64,000 bases of DNA from Pseudonocardia autotrophica (GTDB taxonomy: Bacteria; Actinomycetota; Actinomycetes; Mycobacteriales; Pseudonocardiaceae). The stretch covers positions 6,262,001-6,326,000 of the forward strand of contig NZ_AP018920.1 in NCBI RefSeq assembly GCF_003945385.1, in the 5' to 3' direction. Made by a program: the position numbers and the translations under genes. Positions 26,014 through 34,964 of this stretch are shown in pieces (position 1 is the first letter of the stretch; each line of letters opens with the position of its first letter). The notes under the pieces are model-generated. The model saw only the letters and a program-made list of their open reading frames with translations, ran no database searches and was not told where the DNA came from.

Positions 26014-28040
26014 CCGGGCAGGTCACCCGTGATCCGGGTGCCTGCGCCGGCTCGGCCCTCGATCCGGACCCGGCCGCCGAGTGCGGCGATCCGGTCCGCG
26101 ATGTTCGTCAGCCCGGTCCCGGTCCCGGTCCCGACGGTGCCGGGATCGAACCCGCCACCGTCGTCGGTCACGGTGAAGGCGGGCCCGTACGGGCCACCGG
26201 TCAGCTCGACCACGACCCGTGACGGCGACCCGTGCCGCACCGCGTTGTGCACAGCCTCCAGGCAGCTGAGGTACACGGCCGTCTCCACCGCCCGCGGACG
26301 ACGGCCGAAACCGTCGGCGTGGACGATGACCGGTACCGGCAGGGTCCGGGTCCCGGCACGCAGCGCTGCGACGACGCCGTGCTCGTCGAGCAGCGGCGGG
26401 TGCAGGCCGCGGGTGAGATCACGCAGGCTGCGGACGATCGCCTCCACCTCGGTCCCGAGCCCGGCCAGCCGGGGATCCCCGGTCTCGACGAGCAGCACAC
26501 CGATCCGCATCCGCAGCGCGATCAGCCGGGCCTGTGCGCCGTCGTGCAGGTCGCGCTCGATCCCGCGGCGAGCCGCATCGTGCGCCTCCACCAACCGTCG
26601 CCGGGACTCGGCCAGCTCGGTCAGCCGTTCCTGCAGCTCGTCGGCCAGGCGTGCGGTCCGCACCACCGGGCCGAGTGCACGGGCGACGTCGTCGAGCAGC
26701 GTCGGAGCGTCGCGCACCAGATCGGCGCGTGCAACGGCGAGCAGCCGCAGCTCGCCCAGCAGCTCGTCGCCGGCCTCGATCGGGACGCGCAGTTCTGCGG
26801 ACCGCTTCGGTGCGGTGCCTGCACCCGCAACCCGCGCGCCGCCCAGCCATACCTCGGCGCGCGCGGCTCCGGTGCTGCGCACCAGCAGGTTCGCGACGTC
26901 GTACAGCACCTCCGGCAGGGTCGCGGTGCCGCTGGCCCGCGCCGCCAGCCGGGACATGACGCCGAGCCGGTCGGTGTCGCGCCGGTACAGCAGCCGTTCG
27001 GTCAACCGCCGGGTGTGCCTGCGAACCGGCTCGACCAGCAGGGCCACGACCACTGCACCGGAGAGCACCAGCAGAGCCCCGTCCGACGCCCCGCCACCGA
27101 GCCGCCCCAGCAGCCCGCCGCCCCCCACGACCACGGCCAGGTAGACCACCGCGACCAGCGCGGAGAGCGCCACCGCGACGGCCGCGCGACCGAGCACCGG
27201 CTCGATCTCGTGCAACCGGTAACGGGCCGCGGCCACTCCGTAACAGACGACCAGCAGGTTGATCAGCACGAGCATCGCCGGGATCCACAGTGCCGGCCAC
27301 GGGTGGGTCAGCACCCCCACCGGCGCGAACAGCGCCAGTACGACGCCGATCACCCGGTACGGGCCGCGCTCGACCGGATCGGCCCGCCGCCACCGGCCGG
27401 CCAGCCCCGACAGCGCGACGGATGCCGCCACCAGCACAGCGACACCGCCGAGCACCGAGAGCACCCCGATCGCGGCCGGGCGGTCCGGGACCGCCCAGGT
27501 CGCGGTAGGCCAGGCGTCCCAGGCGAACGCGCCGACCAGCAGGGCGGCGCCGAGCGTCCCGGCCACCGCGGTGACCCGGCCGCCGCTGCGCGGTGGGGTC
27601 CCGTCCGGGAACAGCGCCGGGAGCGCGACCACGGTGAGCACCGCGGCGGGCACCCAGAGCCAGTTCATCACCCACAGCGGGACGGTCGCGGCGAGCGGGA
27701 GATCAGCGACCACGATCGTGTCGGTCAACGCGACGGTCAGCGGTGTGTCCAGCCCCGCCCGGACGAGTGCGGCGTCCGCCGCCGCGGCGGTCGCCGCGTG
27801 CCCGGCATGGAGCAGGCCGACCATCGTCAGCACCACACCGGAGCCGTGTCCTGGGCGTCGCTGCAACACGAACCGCCCGGTCCACAGCAGGACGAGCGCG
27901 GACGGGCCGTTGTGCCAGAAGTACAACCCGTAGAGCACGGCCGGGCCCCGGCCCCGGGCCAGGACTGTCGCGAGTGCGACGAGCACCACGACGGTCCCGG
28001 TGACCGCGAGCACGGTCGGCAGCCGCCGGTGCAGGGTCAT
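25989..28040 (-). CDS. membrane sensor histidine kinase, HisKA_3 (NarX/DesK-like)
   Basis: About 683 residues. The N-terminal half holds ten or so hydrophobic segments, then a GAF-like region (TLPEVLYDVANLLVRSTGAA). The phosphoacceptor motif is ERDLHDGAQARLIALRMRIG, and the ATPase domain has AVHNAVRHGSPSR, VTDDGGGFDP and GTGTGLTNIADR. Such kinases pair with NarL-type regulators such as the convergent neighbour. ATG 28040 is the likely start. Signal unknown. Confidence 0.88.
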   Translation of the reverse strand: MTLHRRLPTVLAVTGTVVVLVALATVLARGRGPAVLYGLYFWHNGPSALVLLWTGRFVLQRRPGHGSGVVLTMVGLLHAGHAATAAAADAALVRAGLDTPLTVALTDTIVVADLPLAATVPLWVMNWLWVPAAVLTVVALPALFPDGTPPRSGGRVTAVAGTLGAALLVGAFAWDAWPTATWAVPDRPAAIGVLSVLGGVAVLVAASVALSGLAGRWRRADPVERGPYRVIGVVLALFAPVGVLTHPWPALWIPAMLVLINLLVVCYGVAAARYRLHEIEPVLGRAAVAVALSALVAVVYLAVVVGGGGLLGRLGGGASDGALLVLSGAVVVALLVEPVRRHTRRLTERLLYRRDTDRLGVMSRLAARASGTATLPEVLYDVANLLVRSTGAARAEVWLGGARVAGAGTAPKRSAELRVPIEAGDELLGELRLLAVARADLVRDAPTLLDDVARALGPVVRTARLADELQERLTELAESRRRLVEAHDAARRGIERDLHDGAQARLIALRMRIGVLLVETGDPRLAGLGTEVEAIVRSLRDLTRGLHPPLLDEHGVVAALRAGTRTLPVPVIVHADGFGRRPRAVETAVYLSCLEAVHNAVRHGSPSRVVVELTGGPYGPAFTVTDDGGGFDPGTVGTGTGTGLTNIADRIAALGGRVRIEGRAGAGTRITGDLPGQPEVAER

Positions 28041-28210
28041 CGGCCGAGTATCGGGTGCCCGCCCGCGCCCGGACAGGGGGTCGACCGGCCATCGGTGGTG
28101 CGGACGGCCGCACCACCGGAGGCCGGGCCGCACGCTGGGCCTCCGTCCACCACCGGTCGAGTGTGGGCGGCGGTCCCGGGGCGGGTGCCCCGGGAGGGAG
28201 GAGACCCGTC

Positions 28211-28819
28211 GTGACCGACACGATCTCGCACACCGTCCCGGCGACCGCCGGCCGGATCGCCGGCACCGCCGCCGTGCTCGGACCGTTCCTGCTGCTGGGG
28301 AGCAGCCTGCTGTTCCTGTTCGTCGAGAACGGCGTCAACAGCGGCGTGCTCGGAGGCACGGTCGGGTTGTGGGCCTGCCTCGCCCTCGCGATCGCGGTGC
28401 CCGGCGTGCTGCGCGCGGTGGAGCCGGTGGCGCCGCGGGCCGCTCCCCGGGTGGCCGCGGTCGTCACGATCGGGTTGGTCGCCGGGGCGGCGTTCAACAT
28501 CCAGGCGATGTACCACGCGGCGACCGGGACCGTCCTGCTCGACCGGGCCGGCGAGGACGTACCGCTGCTCGCGGTGCTCGCGTTCCTGCCGTGGGGCTGG
28601 TTCACCCCGCTCGGCCTGGCGCTCAGCGGATGGCTGCTCCTGCGAGCCGGGGCCCGGATGCCGGGCGCGTTGCTCGCCGTCGCCGGAGTCCTGTTCGTGA
28701 TCGGGCGCCCGGGCACGATCGGCCCGGTCGTGCTCGCCTCGGATCTGGCGCTGATCGCGGCGCTGGTGCCGCTCGGCGCGACGATGGCCACCGGCCGGTC
28801 CCCGGTCCGGCGATCGTAG
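28211..28819 (+). CDS. hypothetical integral membrane protein
   Basis: 202 residues with five or six membrane helices (GTAAVLGPFLLLGSSLLFLF, GTVGLWACLALAIAVPGVL, AAVVTIGLVAGAAF and more C-terminal segments). No family recognised. GTG 28211 follows GGAGGGAGG by nine bases. It diverges from the sensor kinase gene at 28040, so the two may share regulation. A strong terminator follows. Confidence 0.7.
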   Translation: MTDTISHTVPATAGRIAGTAAVLGPFLLLGSSLLFLFVENGVNSGVLGGTVGLWACLALAIAVPGVLRAVEPVAPRAAPRVAAVVTIGLVAGAAFNIQAMYHAATGTVLLDRAGEDVPLLAVLAFLPWGWFTPLGLALSGWLLLRAGARMPGALLAVAGVLFVIGRPGTIGPVVLASDLALIAALVPLGATMATGRSPVRRS

Positions 28820-28855
28820 CCCCGGAGATCCCCGGCCGGGAGAGGAGCGGAAATG

Positions 28856-28894
28856 CCGAATTCCCCGCTCCGGTTCGGAGAGCGGGGAATTCGG
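28856..28894. terminator. bidirectional terminator
   Basis: Perfect 15-base stem CCGAATTCCCCGCTC (28856-28870) with 28880-28894, nine-base loop. It lies between the convergent membrane-protein gene and the secreted-protein gene. Confidence 0.85.
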
Positions 28895-28965
28895 AAAGGA
28901 CCGGGTCAACGGTTCCGCGAGAGACGGCTCACGGAATCTGTGGCCCTGGTGACCTCAGGCGCAGA

Positions 28966-29331
28966 TCAGCCCTGGACGTTGGTCTGCGAGGTCGAGCCCG
29001 GGGAGCACTCGGAGACGCTCGGGGCGTCGGCACCGTTGGTGGCCTGGCCGCCGAGGATGCCCAGCACGCTGGCGGCGATGTCGGCGCTGTTCAGCGAGCA
29101 GGACAGCACGTTGGCGTTGTTCAGCGCGTTCACGTCGCCGACGTTGACCAGACCGCGCTGCGAGGAGTTGCGGTCCTGGTCGATGTTGTTGATCTGGTCG
29201 GCGTTCACGACGGTCTTGTCGCCGTGCTTGTGGCCGTGGTCCCAACCACCATCGCCGGCGAACGCCAGCGGCGAGACGGCGAGCAGCCCAGCGGTGACGC
29301 CGGCGGTGATGATTCCAGCCTTCTTCAGCAC
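28966..29331 (-). CDS. small secreted Asn-rich protein of surface-layer character
   Basis: 121 residues with a clear signal peptide (MLKKAGIITAGVTAGLLAVS, cleavage probably after AFA). The mature part has a His/Asp-rich start (GDGGWDHGHKHGDK), then a repetitive Asn-rich region (VNADQINNIDQDRN and VNVGDVNALNNANVLSCSLN) and a hydrophobic ADIAASVLGILGGQATNG, with two cysteines. Length, secretion and Asn/Val repeats recall chaplin and rodlin surface proteins, but I cannot assign it to either. ATG 29331. Confidence 0.7.
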   Translation of the reverse strand: MLKKAGIITAGVTAGLLAVSPLAFAGDGGWDHGHKHGDKTVVNADQINNIDQDRNSSQRGLVNVGDVNALNNANVLSCSLNSADIAASVLGILGGQATNGADAPSVSECSPGSTSQTNVQG

Positions 29332-29770
29332 AGTTAGTTCTCCGTTGTGTACGGGGTCCGTTTCGGACCGGCGTGTTCGGCGTGGGTTCGGGAGCCCCGC
29401 CGATGCACAGAACGCTATCCGGTCGACCCTCGATCCAACGAATTCCTTACCACTATCGGACGACAGGCATTACTTTCTGCGAGGATACTGCTCTCATCCG
29501 GCAACCCGTCCTCCGCGGTTCCGTCGCTTCCGGCCGCATTCCGCGACAGAACGTGACCGGGCGAGACCCGAACGGACGCGTACCCTTTTCCGGGACCACG
29601 CACCGTGATCGACCCTCCGTCACGGGTGGGTCGACGCGTCACCCTGTCGCGTCGACAACGACCCCGTCCGGGTTCACTGCGAGACGCAACAGTTCGTCAC
29701 AACGACGTATCCCGCACGACCGGGGGTCACACCTACGATCCGCTCACCTCGACGAGCGGAGACGTGTCCC
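29332..29770. other. 439-base non-coding stretch, AT-richer than surroundings
   Basis: No convincing gene. It is visibly lower in GC between about 29430 and 29600. It contains an inverted repeat GTCGACGCG (29630-29638) with CGCGTCGAC (29648-29656). Near the end TACGAT (29734-29739) looks like a -10 element for the ethanolamine genes, followed by CCGCTC (29740-29745) paired with GAGCGG (29754-29759). It is likely the shared promoter region of the secreted-protein gene and the ethanolamine cluster. Confidence 0.5.
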
Positions 29771-30653
29771 ATGACCGGGCCGACCGAGGACTACCCGGGG
29801 CAGACGCGGCCTCCGCAGCGGAGCCGCCCGCTGGGTGCTGCCGGCCGGCCCGGGGGTCGGTTACGTCATCTCCGGTGACTACTCCGGCTGGAACGTCGGC
29901 CTCGCCGAAGGCGGCTTCGGCGGCCTGCTGATCGCCGGGATCGTCATCGCCGCCATGCACATGGCGAAGGTGCTGGGGATGGCGGAGCTGTCGTCGGCGC
30001 TGCCGGCGGCCGGTGGCGGCTACACGTTCGCGCGCCGGGCACCGGGCCCGTGGGGCGTTTCGCCACCGGGACGGCGATCCTCGTCGAGTAGGCGATCGCG
30101 TCGGCCGCGATCGCCACCTTCATCGGCCACTACGTCGAGTCGCTCGGCCTGCTCGGCATCACCGACGGCTGGTGGGTCCACCTGGCCGCATACGTGATCT
30201 TCGTGGGCATCCACATCGCGGGCGTCGGCGAGGCACTCAAGGCGATGTTCGTGATCACCGCGATCGCGCTCGCCGGTCCGGTGGTGTTCGGTCGGGTTCT
30301 GCCTGTCGCTGACCGGGCAGGGCGAGGTGCTGCTGAACATGGCGGTGTTCGGGGCAGCGCTGTCGTACGTGCTCATGATGGTCGGCCACATCGTGCTGCG
30401 CCGCCGCGAGCCGGGCATGGCCCGGCCCCACCGGACGCCGGGTGGCACCGTCACCACCGGGTTCGCGCTGGTCATCGCGGTGCTGGCGGTGATCGCGACG
30501 TTCCTGGTCGATCCGATCGCGGCGGGCGCGACCCTGGGCGCCTTCGCGCTGTTCATGGTGTACTTCGGCCTCTACTCGCGGCACCACCTGGTGGCGGCCG
30601 CTCCGGACGAGGAGTTCGCGGCGCTGGCCGAGGCGGAGGAAGAGCTGACATGA
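29771..30653 (+). pseudogene. ethanolamine permease, decayed
   Basis: Amino acid permease (APC family) of the ethanolamine type. Successive frames code GYVISGDYSGWNVGLAEGGF and ELSSALPAAGGGYTFARRAP, then after a frame change and an in-frame TAG (about 30089) the segment IATFIGHYVESLGLLGITDG, then AGVGEALKAMFVITAIALAG. A large deletion near 30300 removes several membrane helices. The C-terminal part then reads LNMAVFGAALSYVLMMVGHI up to a TGA at 30651-30653. Only about half the usual 460 or so residues remain. The final stop still overlaps the eutB ATG. Confidence 0.85.
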
Positions 30654-32026
30654 CGCGGCGCAGGGCCACCCTCGGCGGGCACACCTACGAGTTCGAGGAT
30701 GTGGCGGCCCTGCTGGCCGCCGCCACCCCGGAACGCTCGGGGGACGTGCTCGCCGGCGTCGCGGCGTCGTCGGAGCAGGAGCGGGTCGCGGCCCAGAGCC
30801 TGCTCGCCGACCTGCCGCTGGCGACGTTCCTGACCGAGCACGTCGTGCCCTACGAGACCGACGACGTCACCCGGCTGATCGTCGACACCCACTCGCCGGA
30901 GGCGTTCGCACCGGTCTCGTCGATGACCGTGGGCGGGTTCCGCGAGCACCTGCTCTCGCCGGCCACCGACATCACCGCGCTGGCGCCCGGACTGACCCCG
31001 GAGATGGTGGCGGCCACCACGAAGCTGATGCGGCTGCAGGACCTGATCGCGGTCGGCCGCCGCACACCGGTGGAGACCGCGTTCCGCTCCACCGTCGGGC
31101 GCCCGGGCACGATGGCGACCCGACTGCAGCCCAACCACCCGACCGACGACCCGGCCGGAGTGACCGCGTCCATCGTGGACGGTCTGCTGCTCGGCTGCGG
31201 TGACGCGGTGATCGGGATCAACCCGGCCACCGACTCGCCGCAGCGCACCACGGAGCTGCTGCACCTGATCGACGACATCCGCAGCCGCTATGCGATCCCG
31301 ACCCAGTCCTGCGTGCTGGCGCACGTCACGACGTCGATCGAGATCATGGAGCGTGACGCCCCGGTGGATCTGGTCTTCCAGTCGATCGCCGGTACCCAGG
31401 CCGCCAACGAGGGCTTCGGCGTCACCCTGGAGCTGCTGGGCCAGGCGCACCAGGCGGCACTGTCGCTGGAGCGCGGCACCGTCGGCACGAACTGCATGTA
31501 CTTCGAGACCGGCCAGGGCAGCGCACTGTCCGCCGGCGCCCATCACGGCGTCGACCAGCAGACCCTGGAGGCGCGCGCCTACGCCGTCGCGCGGGCGTTC
31601 GATCCGCTGCTGGTCAACACCGTCGTCGGGTTCATCGGGCCGGAGTACCTGCACGACGGCAAGCAGATCACCCGGGCCGGGCTGGAGGACCACGTCTGCG
31701 GGAAGCTGCTGGGCGTCCCGATGGGCGTCGACGTCTGCTACACCAACCACGCCGAGGCCGACGCCGACGACACCGACGCGCTGCTCACCCTGCTCGGCGC
31801 GGCCGGATGCTCGTTCGTGATCTGCGTACCCGGCGGGGACGACGTGATGCTGCACTACCAGTCGCTGTCGTTCCACGACGCGCTCTACGCCCGCCAGGTG
31901 CTCGGGCTGCGGCCGGCACCGGAGTTCGAGCAGTGGCTGACCACGATGGACATGCTCGCCCCGGACGGCCGGGTGCGGGAGCTGCCCGGAGCCGCGATCC
32001 GGACGCTGACGGCGGGTGTCCGGTGA
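30650..32026 (+). CDS. eutB: ethanolamine ammonia-lyase large subunit
   Basis: 458 residues, full length for EutB. Conserved stretches are GRPGTMATRLQPNHPTDDPA, DGLLLGCGDAVIGINPATDS, FQSIAGTQAANEGFGVTLEL and GADDVMLHYQ-type GGDDVMLHYQSLSFHD. It catalyses adenosylcobalamin-dependent cleavage of ethanolamine to acetaldehyde and ammonia with EutC. The ATG overlaps the stop of the decayed permease by four bases, and its end overlaps eutC by four. No eut microcompartment genes are present. Confidence 0.97.
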   Translation: MTRRRATLGGHTYEFEDVAALLAAATPERSGDVLAGVAASSEQERVAAQSLLADLPLATFLTEHVVPYETDDVTRLIVDTHSPEAFAPVSSMTVGGFREHLLSPATDITALAPGLTPEMVAATTKLMRLQDLIAVGRRTPVETAFRSTVGRPGTMATRLQPNHPTDDPAGVTASIVDGLLLGCGDAVIGINPATDSPQRTTELLHLIDDIRSRYAIPTQSCVLAHVTTSIEIMERDAPVDLVFQSIAGTQAANEGFGVTLELLGQAHQAALSLERGTVGTNCMYFETGQGSALSAGAHHGVDQQTLEARAYAVARAFDPLLVNTVVGFIGPEYLHDGKQITRAGLEDHVCGKLLGVPMGVDVCYTNHAEADADDTDALLTLLGAAGCSFVICVPGGDDVMLHYQSLSFHDALYARQVLGLRPAPEFEQWLTTMDMLAPDGRVRELPGAAIRTLTAGVR

Positions 32027-32748
32027 GCGGGACCGATCCGCTCGACGTGCTGCGTGCCTCCACCCGCGCCCGGGTCGCGCTGGGCCGGGCCGGTGACGCG
32101 TTGCCCACGGCCCGGCTGCTGGAGCTGCGGGCCGCGCACGCCGCCGCCCGGGACGCGGTGCACTCGCCGCTGGACGTCGACGCGCTCACCGGCGCCGTCG
32201 CCGCGCTCGGTGTGGACACGCTGTGGGCCGCCGGCGCCCCGCGGGACCGTGCCGAGTACCTGACCCGGCCCGATCTGGGCCGGCTGCTCGCACCCGGCAC
32301 CGAGCTGCCGGCGGGCGAGTACGACGTCGTGCTGGTGATCGCCGACGGGCTCTCGCCGCGCGCGGTGCAGGAACACGGGCCGGGGATGCTCGCCGAGATC
32401 CTGGACCGGCTCGACGGCTGGCGGGTGGCACCGGTGGTCGTCGCGACTCAGGCGCGGGTGGCGCTGGGCGACGAGATCGCCGCCGCGGTCGGCGCACGCA
32501 GCACGGTGGTGCTGATCGGGGAACGTCCCGGGATGAGCTCGGTCGACTCGCTCGGCGTCTACTTCACCTACGACGCCCGCCGTGGCCGCCGCGACTCCGA
32601 GCGCAACTGCCTGTCCAACATCCGGCCGCCGCACGGCACCGGATACGCGGCGGCGGCGACCACGCTGGCGATGCTGATGAGCGAGGCCCGGCGATTGAAG
32701 CTCTCCGGCGTCGGGTTGAAGGCGGACCCGGCGCTGCCCGCCGGCTGA
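32023..32748 (+). CDS. eutC: ethanolamine ammonia-lyase small subunit
   Basis: 241 residues. N-terminal ASTRARVALGRAGDALPTAR, then VLVIADGLSPRAVQEHGPGM, VLIGERPGMSSVDSLGVYFT and the C-terminal RDSERNCLSNIRPPHGTGYA are typical. It completes the adenosylcobalamin site with EutB. The GTG start overlaps the eutB stop (GTGA). Confidence 0.96.
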   Translation: MSGTDPLDVLRASTRARVALGRAGDALPTARLLELRAAHAAARDAVHSPLDVDALTGAVAALGVDTLWAAGAPRDRAEYLTRPDLGRLLAPGTELPAGEYDVVLVIADGLSPRAVQEHGPGMLAEILDRLDGWRVAPVVVATQARVALGDEIAAAVGARSTVVLIGERPGMSSVDSLGVYFTYDARRGRRDSERNCLSNIRPPHGTGYAAAATTLAMLMSEARRLKLSGVGLKADPALPAG

Positions 32749-32862
32749 CACGGGATCTCCGGGGCGCCGACCACGGCACCCCGCTGCGCCCGTCACGCCG
32801 GACGCAGCCCGGCAGCGTGCCAGGATCCACCGTCAGCGACGACGGATTTCGAGGGAGCGCCG

Positions 32863-34392
32863 ATGCCCGCAGCACCGGACACCGGCGGGCGGCTGCCCTC
32901 CGTGGTCCGCGCGCTCGACGTCGTCGAACGGCTCGGCAACCGGCTGCCGCACCCGTTCTGGCTGTTCTGGGTGCTGTCGGCGCTGCTCGGGCTGCTCAGC
33001 CTCGGGCTGGCGGCGGCCGGGATCGGCGCCACCGACCCGGGAAGCGGCGGCTGGGTGCCGGTACGCAACCTGCTCAGCGGCGACGGCCTGGCGTTCGCCG
33101 TGGGTGCGGCGCTCGACTCCTATCGCAGCTTCCCGCCACTGGTCACGATCATGGTGGTGATCATGGGCGTGGCGCTGGCGGAGCGGACCGGGCTGCTTCG
33201 GGCCGCACTGCGCGCGTCGCTCGCGAACGTGCCCGCGTCGCTGGTCGTGTTCGTGCTCGCCTTCCTCGGGACCGTCTCGACGGTGGCGTCGGCGGCCGCC
33301 TACGTCATCCTCGTCCCGCTCGGCGGGATCGCGTTCCAGGCCGTCGGACGCTCGCCGATCCTGGGGGTGGTGGTCGCCTACACCTCGATCGCGTCGGGCT
33401 ACGACGCCAATCCGGTCCCGACGCCCAACGACGTGGTCTTCGCGGGCATCAGCACCGCCGCGGCGCGGATCGTCGATCCGGACGCGGTGGTGACCCCGCT
33501 GGCGAACTGGTACTTCAACATCGCGTCCGCGCTGCTGCTCGCCGCCGTGATCACCCTGGTCACCGAGCTGCTGCTGACCCGACGGGACAATCTCGAACCG
33601 GACGAGGGCACCGGATCGCACGACGAAGGGCTCGATCTCTCCGCGGACGAACGGTCCGGCCTGCGCTGGGCGTTCCTCGCGGTGCTCACCCTGCTGACCG
33701 TCACGCTGCTGCTGACCGCTCCGGCCGGTGCGCCGCTGCGCGGGGACGGCGGGGCCGAGGGCTCGCCGCTGATGGCCGGGGTCGCCTTCCTGATCGCCGT
33801 CGTCTTCGGGATCGGCGGCATCGCCTTCGGCATCCGCACCGGCGTGATCCGGACGTTCGACGACGTGCCCGCGATCATGGCGAAGGGCATCGTCACGGTG
33901 GCCCCGGTCCTGGTGTTCTTCTTCGCGATCTCCCAGTTCCTCGCCTACTTCGAGTGGACGAACGTCGGGACCCTGCTCTCGGTGGCCACCTCGGACCTGC
34001 TGCGCGATATCGGCGCGCCGACCTGGCTGGTGCTGCTGACCGTGCTCGGGTTCCTGCTGGTGCTCAACATCGTGATCACCAGCGGGACGGCGATGTGGGC
34101 GATCACCGCACCGGTCGTCGTGCCGATGCTGATGCTGCTCGACGTGCCACCGGACACCGCCCAGGCGGTCTTCCGGATCGCCGACTCCGGGTCCACCTCG
34201 ATCAGCCCGATGAGCCCGTACTTCCTGCTCGCGCTGGGTTTCCTGCAGCGTTACCGGGCCGGCGCCGGGATCGGCACCCTGGTCTCGTTCACGCTGCCGC
34301 TGGCGTTGTTCATGACGGCGGCCTGGACCGTGCTGTTTCTCGTCTGGTGGTCACTGGGGATCCCGCTCGGCCCCGGCGCCCCGGTGCGGTGA
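32863..34392 (+). CDS. AbgT-family transporter
   Basis: 509 residues, about 12 membrane helices. The N-terminus has the family form RLGNRLPHPFWLFWVLSALL, the conserved helix VSTVASAAAYVILVPLGGI, the motif ASGYDANPVPTPNDV and the C-terminal DSGSTSISPMSPYFLLALGF. Family members import p-aminobenzoyl-glutamate or export sulfonamides. ATG 32863 has GGGAGCG upstream. It follows eutC by 114 bases, so it might be in the same transcript, although ethanolamine transport by this family is not known. Confidence 0.9.
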   Translation: MPAAPDTGGRLPSVVRALDVVERLGNRLPHPFWLFWVLSALLGLLSLGLAAAGIGATDPGSGGWVPVRNLLSGDGLAFAVGAALDSYRSFPPLVTIMVVIMGVALAERTGLLRAALRASLANVPASLVVFVLAFLGTVSTVASAAAYVILVPLGGIAFQAVGRSPILGVVVAYTSIASGYDANPVPTPNDVVFAGISTAAARIVDPDAVVTPLANWYFNIASALLLAAVITLVTELLLTRRDNLEPDEGTGSHDEGLDLSADERSGLRWAFLAVLTLLTVTLLLTAPAGAPLRGDGGAEGSPLMAGVAFLIAVVFGIGGIAFGIRTGVIRTFDDVPAIMAKGIVTVAPVLVFFFAISQFLAYFEWTNVGTLLSVATSDLLRDIGAPTWLVLLTVLGFLLVLNIVITSGTAMWAITAPVVVPMLMLLDVPPDTAQAVFRIADSGSTSISPMSPYFLLALGFLQRYRAGAGIGTLVSFTLPLALFMTAAWTVLFLVWWSLGIPLGPGAPVR

Positions 34393-34412
34393 CATCGCCG
34401 GATACTCGGCGG

Positions 34413-34946
34413 ATGGCACGGATCGGGCCCGGTGACCTCGCGCTGACCATGGACGAGCTGCGGGTGGTGGCCGGCTACACGCTGTCCTGCGCCGAGGAGG
34501 TGCTCCCGCTGTTCGAGGACGCCGCCCCGGACGATCCGCGCCCGCGCGCCGCCGTGCAGGCCGCCCGGGTCTTCGTCGACGGTGCCGAGCGGTCCCGGCT
34601 GCAGCGGGTCACCGCGCTGGACGCGCACCGGGCCGCGAAGGTCGCCACGACCGGGCCGGGCAGGCACGCGGCGCACGCCGCGGGTGACGCGGCCGCCTCC
34701 GCCTACCTGCACCCGATCGCACGGGCGACCCAGGTCGGGCACATCCTGCGGGCCGCCGCGCACGCCGCCAGGGCGCTGGAACTCGCCGCCGGTGACGATC
34801 CCGCGGTGGGTGACCGGCACATCGAAGGTGCCCGGCGCCGGGCACCGGGCGCACTCGTCGACGTGCTGCGGCGCTACCCGCCCGCCCCCGCCGGGCGGAG
34901 CCGGGTCGCGCAACTCATGATCGACCTGGACACCGGGCTGCGCTGA
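34413..34946 (+). CDS. putative immunity protein, Imm5-like
   Basis: 177 residues, all-helical and Ala-rich: YTLSCAEEVLPLFEDAAPDD, RPRAAVQAARVFVDG, HAAHAAGDAAASAYLHPIAR. This matches the 'putative immunity protein' (Imm5-like) type often found alone in actinobacteria. ATG 34413; the 20 bases after the AbgT stop hold a possible -10. No toxin gene is adjacent, so a link to polymorphic toxins is unproven. Confidence 0.6.
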   Translation: MARIGPGDLALTMDELRVVAGYTLSCAEEVLPLFEDAAPDDPRPRAAVQAARVFVDGAERSRLQRVTALDAHRAAKVATTGPGRHAAHAAGDAAASAYLHPIARATQVGHILRAAAHAARALELAAGDDPAVGDRHIEGARRRAPGALVDVLRRYPPAPAGRSRVAQLMIDLDTGLR

Positions 34947-34964
34947 GTCCCGATCGTCCGGCCG

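Noticed and set aside
32223..34412. Long plus-strand open frame over eutC and the AbgT gene
   Set aside because: Arg/Gly/Ala-rich shadow of the real genes in another frame; only its last part (from ATG 34413) is a real gene.
34413..34946. Toxin-immunity locus
   Set aside because: Imm5-like protein stands alone; no toxin or secretion-type protein is adjacent.
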